The position numbers were made by a program, and so were the translations under genes. Under the pieces are notes generated by a model. It ran no database searches. It was not told where the DNA came from and saw only the letters and a program-made list of their open reading frames with translations. Shown here piece by piece: positions 6,930-10,076 of a stretch of 10,076 bases of DNA (position 1 is its first letter; the number at the start of each line of letters is the position of its first letter). This DNA is from an uncultured Oscillospiraceae bacterium (lineage in GTDB: Bacteria; Bacillota; Clostridia; Oscillospirales; Acutalibacteraceae): contig UQFM01000067.1 in the NCBI GenBank assembly GCA_900540295.1, positions 1-10,076 on the forward strand, read 5' to 3'.

Positions 6930-8495
6930 TTATCTCTTAATATCGTCCCAAGCAACACCGTTGATGTGGAACAAATCGTCAAACTCGTAACGGTTGTTCT
7001 CATCTTTTCTGTGGCTCGGATACCAAACCTGTGCGAAGAACGGATTGGTCTTTGCAATTGAGTCGTAATCCCAAGCCTTGTGCGGAATGAAGCACTCGGG
7101 GCACCAGTGACCGCCGAGCAAAATCAGTGCGGGGCTTGCTTCAAATTCTGCACCGCAGTGACCGCATTTCCATGTCAGTTTGGTCGCCATATCGCCTTTG
7201 GTCATGGAATCGGAGAGGCACTCGCCGCCGCGGAATTTCGCCGCCTGCTTCATGTCGTCGATGTCCAATTCCGTTTCGGGTTTGCTCTCATCATAGCCGT
7301 GGTCCAGTTTGAACTGTTCCGCCGCGCTGTTGTCTTTGTCAAACTTGATGATGTCGAAGTCTTCCCACTTGCTCGGAATCTTTTCCCATTCCTCTTTAGA
7401 ACCGTAATAAGCGCTCATACGGACTTTGTTGTCTTTTGCAACCCAGTCCAAAGTGCCGAAATCAGGGGTGGTCGCAATTTTCTTCATGAACGGCTTTGCG
7501 CAAGCGGCAACAAGGTTCTTCGGAAGATAGCGCGGAATTTTGAAGTAGAATTCCACCTGGTCTGCGAGACGGTTAAAGTAGTCTTGAACAGGCAGATTCT
7601 CACGGAAGTGCAGGAAGTTTTCCAGCTTGTCGCCGTCCGCATAGAACTGACCGTGGAAGTTTTTGGTGATGAACCAGTTGGGGTCAAACAGCTTCTCGGG
7701 ACCCGCAAGACCGAGTGTGCCGAGGAGCAGGCACTCAAATTCGTAGTTGGAGATTCTGTATTCTTTACCGGAACCGATGTTGAAGAAGTGATTCCAGAAA
7801 TCCGCACCGAGATTGCCTTTTGCATCCTCATCGCAAAGATTTGCAAGCAGTCTGCCGGAATCTTCTACCGTGCACCATTCCAAAACGCCGTTAATCGGTA
7901 CATGGAACATAATGGGGTCCATATTTTTCAGAATGTTGGGATACAGAATACCGGACTGACGCATAACAACCCAGTTTTTCAGACCGCTTTCCACGAATAC
8001 ACGTTCAGCAATGGACTTGGAAACTGCATAATGGTCGTAGATGGAAATTTTCAGCGGGTCGCCGCAACGTCCCCAGTGAATCGGATAGTTACGTCCGCCT
8101 GTTTCGGCAACCGTACCGATATAGCAAACCTTTACAGCATCGGGATTGGGCTGTGCAAGCACTGCCTTGCAGATTTTTTCTGCCGCGCCAATATTGGTTT
8201 TCTGTGTGCGGTAAGGTTTCCAGTCTGCGGTGGGGGAAACCATGCCGCCGACATGCAATACATAGTCGGAACCTGTAACCGCTTCCAAAATGCTGTCATA
8301 GTCTGTCAGGTCGCCCCAAACGATTTTTACGGAAGGATCGTTCATGTAGGGGGCAAATTTCTTTTCGTTTTTCTCGCTCTTGCGCAGTAAAAGAACTGTG
8401 TTAAACTTATCTTTCTTTTTATACAGTTCTTTGAAGCCGGCAAAGCCCATGTTACCGGAGGCACCGGTAAGCATGACGGTTTTCTTTTCTGCCAT
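6930..8495 (-). CDS. Extended SDR (NAD(P)-dependent epimerase/dehydratase-like) with C-terminal zinc-ribbon-like module
   Basis: A 521-aa cytosolic protein. Residues about 1-320 form an extended short-chain dehydrogenase/reductase: glycine-rich nucleotide loop TGASGNMG (10-17), GDLTD (61-65), LHVGG (80-84), a candidate catalytic threonine in YIGTVAETG (T128), and the YxxxK pair in YAVSK (Y156, K160). Basic residues R38-K39 after the second strand hint at NADP(H). The final part is unusual: CGHC (444-447) and CPEC (465-468) make a four-cysteine zinc-ribbon-like site, followed by an aromatic tail rich in W, Y, F and D. Typical extended SDRs are about 300-350 aa, so roughly 170 extra residues are present. 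The ATG has AGGTGG 6 nt upstream. It has its own promoter and terminator, so it is a single-gene unit. The substrate (sugar nucleotide, hydroxysteroid or other) cannot be told. Confidence 0.88.
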   Translation of the reverse strand: MAEKKTVMLTGASGNMGFAGFKELYKKKDKFNTVLLLRKSEKNEKKFAPYMNDPSVKIVWGDLTDYDSILEAVTGSDYVLHVGGMVSPTADWKPYRTQKTNIGAAEKICKAVLAQPNPDAVKVCYIGTVAETGGRNYPIHWGRCGDPLKISIYDHYAVSKSIAERVFVESGLKNWVVMRQSGILYPNILKNMDPIMFHVPINGVLEWCTVEDSGRLLANLCDEDAKGNLGADFWNHFFNIGSGKEYRISNYEFECLLLGTLGLAGPEKLFDPNWFITKNFHGQFYADGDKLENFLHFRENLPVQDYFNRLADQVEFYFKIPRYLPKNLVAACAKPFMKKIATTPDFGTLDWVAKDNKVRMSAYYGSKEEWEKIPSKWEDFDIIKFDKDNSAAEQFKLDHGYDESKPETELDIDDMKQAAKFRGGECLSDSMTKGDMATKLTWKCGHCGAEFEASPALILLGGHWCPECFIPHKAWDYDSIAKTNPFFAQVWYPSHRKDENNRYEFDDLFHINGVAWDDIKR

Positions 8496-8526
8496 TTCAA
8501 TCCACCTCGAATTTCATAGTGATTAT

Positions 8527-8555
8527 AGTATATAGTTTTTCATATAAAAAGTCAA
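8527..8555 (-). promoter_or_regulatory. Sigma-A promoter of the SDR-zinc-ribbon gene
   Basis: On the minus strand, -35 TTGACT (8550-8555), a 17-bp AT-rich spacer and -10 TATACT (8527-8532). Transcription would begin near 8520, about 25 nt before the ATG, leaving a short leader holding the ribosome site. Confidence 0.78.
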
Positions 8556-8656
8556 GAAACCTGTGCAATTTTTTGCCGAAAAGCTTCAGTATGTACCGAT
8601 TTTGCAACACGTTTTCATAAACCGGAAAGAATTCTGAAAAAAATAAAAATTTACTA

Positions 8657-8685
8657 TTGCAAAATTTGTCATCCTATGCTAATAT
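8657..8685 (+). promoter_or_regulatory. Promoter of tRNA-Pro
   Basis: -35 TTGCAA (8657-8662), a 17-bp spacer ending in TGC (extended -10 TGn) and -10 TAATAT (8680-8685). Predicted start near 8692, about 35 nt before the mature tRNA. Confidence 0.65.
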
Positions 8686-8726
8686 ATTCGAGCAGTTTGT
8701 TTTGATACTTTCTGCAAATTGCATAT

Positions 8727-8802
8727 CCGGGTGTGGCGCAGCTGGTAGCGCGCTTGACTGGGGGTCAAGAGGCCGTGAGTTCAAGTCTCGCCACTCGGAC
8801 CA
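8727..8802 (+). tRNA. tRNA-Pro (anticodon GGG)
   Basis: A 76-nt cloverleaf with encoded CCA. The acceptor CCGGGTG pairs with CACTCGG, with one G-U. The anticodon stem CTTGA/TCAAG encloses loop CTGGGGG, with anticodon GGG at 8760-8762. It reads CCC and CCU proline codons. It stands alone with its own promoter and terminator. Confidence 0.96.
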
Positions 8803-8804
8803 TT

Positions 8805-8851
8805 AAAAAAGCCTTGAAATCCTTGATTTATAAGGGTCTCAAGGCTTTTTT
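8805..8851 (+). terminator. Intrinsic terminator of tRNA-Pro
   Basis: A 13-bp stem (8805-8817 with 8839-8851) whose arms are AAAAAAGCCTTGA and its complement; the T6 end of the right arm serves as the U tract. The 21-nt loop can form a small inner CCTT/AAGG stem. It begins 2 nt after the CCA end. Confidence 0.85.
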
Positions 8852-8875
8852 GCTGCAAAAAATGCCTTTGTGCAA

Positions 8876-8895
8876 CATGCCTAAACATACCTAAA
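8876..8895. repeat. Short tandem direct repeat (2 x 10 bp)
   Basis: CATGCCTAAA (8876-8885) is followed directly by CATACCTAAA (8886-8895), differing at one base. It lies in AT-rich sequence after the tRNA-Pro terminator. No coding sequence is seen between 8852 and 8965. Confidence 0.5.
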
Positions 8896-8965
8896 AATAC
8901 ATGCTTTTTGTCTCGCTGCGCTATATATCAGTCAAAATTTATTGGCTTCTATTCTTGATAAATCG

Positions 8966-9004
8966 AAAAATCCGCTTTGCATTGTATTGCACAAGCGGAT
9001 TTTT
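8966..9004. terminator. Bidirectional intrinsic terminator downstream of sodC
   Basis: A 12-bp stem (8966-8977 with 8993-9004), arms AAAAATCCGCTT and complement, extended by an inner TGCA/TGCA stem past one bulged C. A/T ends give a U tract on either strand. On the minus strand it follows the superoxide dismutase gene by about 65 nt. Confidence 0.75.
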
Positions 9005-9030
9005 ATAATTTACTGTAATTCGATGTAAGG

Positions 9031-9063
9031 AGAACGGTAATTCCAAAATGAAATTGCCGTTCT
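9031..9063. other. Inverted repeat just after sodC stop
   Basis: Arms 9031-9042 and 9052-9063 pair over 12 bp with one G-T mismatch position, around a 9-nt loop. On the minus strand it starts 6 nt after the sodC stop but is followed by CTCCTTACATCG, not a U tract. It may protect the mRNA 3' end or form the first half of a two-step terminator with the hairpin at 8966-9004. Confidence 0.5.
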
Positions 9064-9069
9064 GCTGTT

Positions 9070-9588
9070 TTATCTCCGAGACATATTTTTCACAATTGTG
9101 CCGCAGGCGATACGTTCTCCCGCGTTTCCCGCAGGCTGTGACGTGAAATCGTCAGGCGCGCGGTGAATAATGACGCTTTTCCCGAGAATTTCGTTCAGCG
9201 TAAATCCGTCGCACAGCACCGCGCCGAACGCTTTGCCGCGTGCATTGGAGAGCAGGGGCGGTAAATCGCCCGCATGCATGGGATGCGGACATTGCTTCGG
9301 ATTGTAGTGTCCGCCTGCATCTTTGAACGGTTCTTCCTCTGTGCCGCGGCACGCGCCATTTTCGTGTACATGCACAGCAAAAAACCGTTGTGTGCAAATG
9401 CCTGTTTCAACAGGCAGACCGCGTATGTTCGACACAACCAAAATACCGCGGTCTCCCGCAGGGTAAAAAAGGATTCGTCCCGCTGTGTCGGGATAAGACG
9501 CACTCCCTTTTATATATGCGGCGGCATACGGACGGTGCGACAGAAAAATACGTGCAAAATCTGCATTTTCGTTTTGAAATGTATACAA
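9070..9588 (-). CDS. Cu/Zn-type superoxide dismutase family protein, no signal peptide
   Basis: A 172-aa protein of the SodC family, which converts superoxide to oxygen and hydrogen peroxide with a Cu/Zn centre. Metal ligands visible are H73 and H75 (AVHVHENGAC), H94 (AGGHYNP), H102, H105 and D108 (CPHPMHAGDL), and H142 (SVIIHRAPDDF). The disulphide cysteines fit C80 and C162, and R159 in GNAGERIACGTI matches the active-site arginine. The zinc loop is short: H102 and H105 are 3 apart, against 9 between the equivalents in the eukaryotic enzyme. No export signal is seen, whereas many bacterial SodC proteins are exported. The start is TTG at 9586-9588, because no in-frame ATG is available upstream or near the N-terminus and a GGGGTGAT ribosome site fits. 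It follows the ferritin-like gene by about 59 nt. Confidence 0.9.
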   Translation of the reverse strand: MYTFQNENADFARIFLSHRPYAAAYIKGSASYPDTAGRILFYPAGDRGILVVSNIRGLPVETGICTQRFFAVHVHENGACRGTEEEPFKDAGGHYNPKQCPHPMHAGDLPPLLSNARGKAFGAVLCDGFTLNEILGKSVIIHRAPDDFTSQPAGNAGERIACGTIVKNMSRR

Positions 9589-9595
9589 AAAATCA

Positions 9596-9639
9596 CCCCT
9601 GTTTTCAGTATATGCAAACAGGGGCGAAACCTTGTTTCG
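9596..9639 (-). promoter_or_regulatory. Tandem hairpins between ferritin-like gene and sodC
   Basis: Two abutting stem-loops fill the spacer. The first (minus-strand order) is CGAAAC/GTTTCG, 9625-9639, with a 3-nt loop. The second has 9-bp arms CCCCTGTTT/AAACAGGGG (9596-9604 and 9616-9624) with an 11-nt loop. The second stem contains the GGGG part of the sodC ribosome site and is followed by TGATTTTTTG, so it could act as a leaky terminator, as a translation block, or both. Confidence 0.55.
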
Positions 9640-9647
9640 GCGTGCCT

Positions 9648-9872
9648 TTATTGCTTGCTTTGATAGGCATGCAGCATATCTTTTAATTCAGCGGCGTGCC
9701 GTGCTTCATCGACGGCGTATTTGGCGAATGCGCGGCTGTATTGCTCATTTTCGTTGAATTCATGGGAATAGCCTTCAAAGTCCCGCGCCATTTCCATGGA
9801 ATTTTCCCATGCACGCAGCAGTCTGTCGCGCACAGTAACTTCAATACGGTGTCTGTCCTGTTCGTTTTTCAT
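9648..9872 (-). CDS. Small two-helix ferritin-like protein, 74 aa
   Basis: A short, almost wholly helical, charged protein. Residues about 8-33 form one amphipathic helix (HRIEVTVRDRLLRAWENSMEMARDFE) and about 42-71 a second (NEQYSRAFAKYAVDEARHAAELKDML), joined by a short turn. The second helix carries an ExxH motif (E56, H59 in VDEARHAAEL) as in ferritin-like di-iron proteins, and the first has glutamates E23 and E27 as possible partner ligands. This looks like half of a four-helix ferritin bundle, so it would need to dimerise to build a metal site. The ATG start is strongly set by AAAGGAGG 7 nt upstream. Its position before the superoxide dismutase gene suits a role in oxidative stress. Assignment rests on motif and helix pattern only. 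Confidence 0.75.
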   Translation of the reverse strand: MKNEQDRHRIEVTVRDRLLRAWENSMEMARDFEGYSHEFNENEQYSRAFAKYAVDEARHAAELKDMLHAYQSKQ

Positions 9873-9959
9873 GGTTAAGCCTCCTTTTTATCAGTATTGC
9901 CTGCTTTGTCGGCGCGCATTCTGTCTGTTGCTCTTTTTTTGCTTTTTGTTTAAATAAAT

Positions 9960-9988
9960 GTAATAATTTTCAGCAGTTTTGCTGTAAA
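9960..9988 (-). promoter_or_regulatory. Candidate promoter of the ferritin-like/sodC pair
   Basis: On the minus strand, -35 TTTACA (9983-9988), a 17-bp spacer and -10 TATTAC (9960-9965). The -35 is good and the -10 weak. The leader would be about 80 nt. The -35 and spacer overlap a small CAGCA/TGCTG hairpin (9971-9984). Confidence 0.4.
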
Positions 9989-10024
9989 AAGGTGAGTCGG
10001 GAAGAATCCTTTACAGGATATTGC

Positions 10025-10076
10025 CTGTCTCTTATACACATCTCCGAGCCCACGAGACCGATCAGTAGCTCGTATG
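10025..10076 (+). other. Untrimmed Nextera/Tn5 sequencing adapter (artefact)
   Basis: Positions 10025-10043 are the 19-bp Tn5 mosaic end (CTGTCTCTTATACACATCT). They are followed by the Nextera read-2 adapter CCGAGCCCACGAGAC (10044-10058), an 8-base index CGATCAGT (10059-10066), and AGCTCGTATG, which is one mismatch from the standard adapter continuation ATCTCGTATG. This is library adapter, not genome. True sequence ends near 10024. Confidence 0.97.

Noticed and set aside
7080..8390. A 436-codon open frame on the plus strand opposite the SDR gene
   Set aside because: It lies wholly antisense to a well-supported SDR gene, has no ribosome site or recognisable domain, and its composition is that of a mirror frame of a codon-biased gene.
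8522..8527. TATAAT on the minus strand as the -10 of the SDR promoter
   Set aside because: It would need a 22-bp spacer from the only good -35; TATACT at 8527-8532 gives 17 bp.
9070..9663. Several plus-strand open frames opposite sodC
   Set aside because: They are antisense to a gene with a full set of SodC metal ligands and show no domain or ribosome site of their own.
10025..10043. Tn5-like transposon end suggesting a mobile element
   Set aside because: It is directly followed by the Nextera adapter and index, so it is a library artefact.

Overview
The window reads as a short contig from a bacterium of the Bacillota, most likely a gut-type clostridial anaerobe. Support comes from the DUF4364-family protein (a family I know from Clostridia), purine-rich Shine-Dalgarno sites before nearly every gene, sigma-A type promoters, many intrinsic terminators, and tRNA genes with encoded CCA ends. 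Genus cannot be fixed from this sequence. The left edge cuts into a 23S rRNA gene and the right edge ends in an untrimmed Illumina/Nextera (Tn5) adapter (about 10025-10076). The window is therefore probably a whole draft contig broken at the repeated rRNA operon, and its last ~52 bases are not biological.

Layout. 1-958 (+): end of an rRNA operon in the order 23S (3' part), tRNA-Lys(CTT), tRNA-Glu(CTC), 5S, then an intrinsic terminator and a second strong hairpin shared with the convergent operon. 984-3292 (-): an operon alr, DUF4364 regulator-like protein, GNAT acetyltransferase, driven by a perfect consensus promoter. 3318-4698 (+): a divergent two-gene unit with an unrecognised 108-aa protein and a lipoprotein of the sugar-binding (RbsB-like) family that has no permease or ATPase beside it; a small palindrome overlaps its promoter. 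4705-6855 (-): tex, the S1-domain transcription accessory protein, ending 6 bases from the lipoprotein gene. 6886-8555 (-): a single-gene unit with its own promoter and terminator, encoding an extended SDR (NAD(P)-dependent epimerase/dehydratase-like) fused to a C-terminal four-cysteine zinc-ribbon-like module. 8657-8851 (+): tRNA-Pro(GGG) with promoter and terminator. 8852-9069: AT-rich intergenic sequence with a short tandem repeat and two further hairpins. 9070-9988 (-): a candidate oxidative-stress pair, a 74-aa two-helix ferritin-like protein followed by a cytosolic Cu/Zn-type superoxide dismutase, separated by two tandem hairpins.

Most genes are housekeeping: translation, D-alanine for the cell wall, and Tex. 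The less ordinary parts are the half-ferritin/SodC pair and its structured spacer, the SDR-zinc-ribbon fusion, the orphan binding lipoprotein with its unknown partner, and tRNA genes lying between 23S and 5S. I saw no CRISPR array, insertion sequence or clear defence system.
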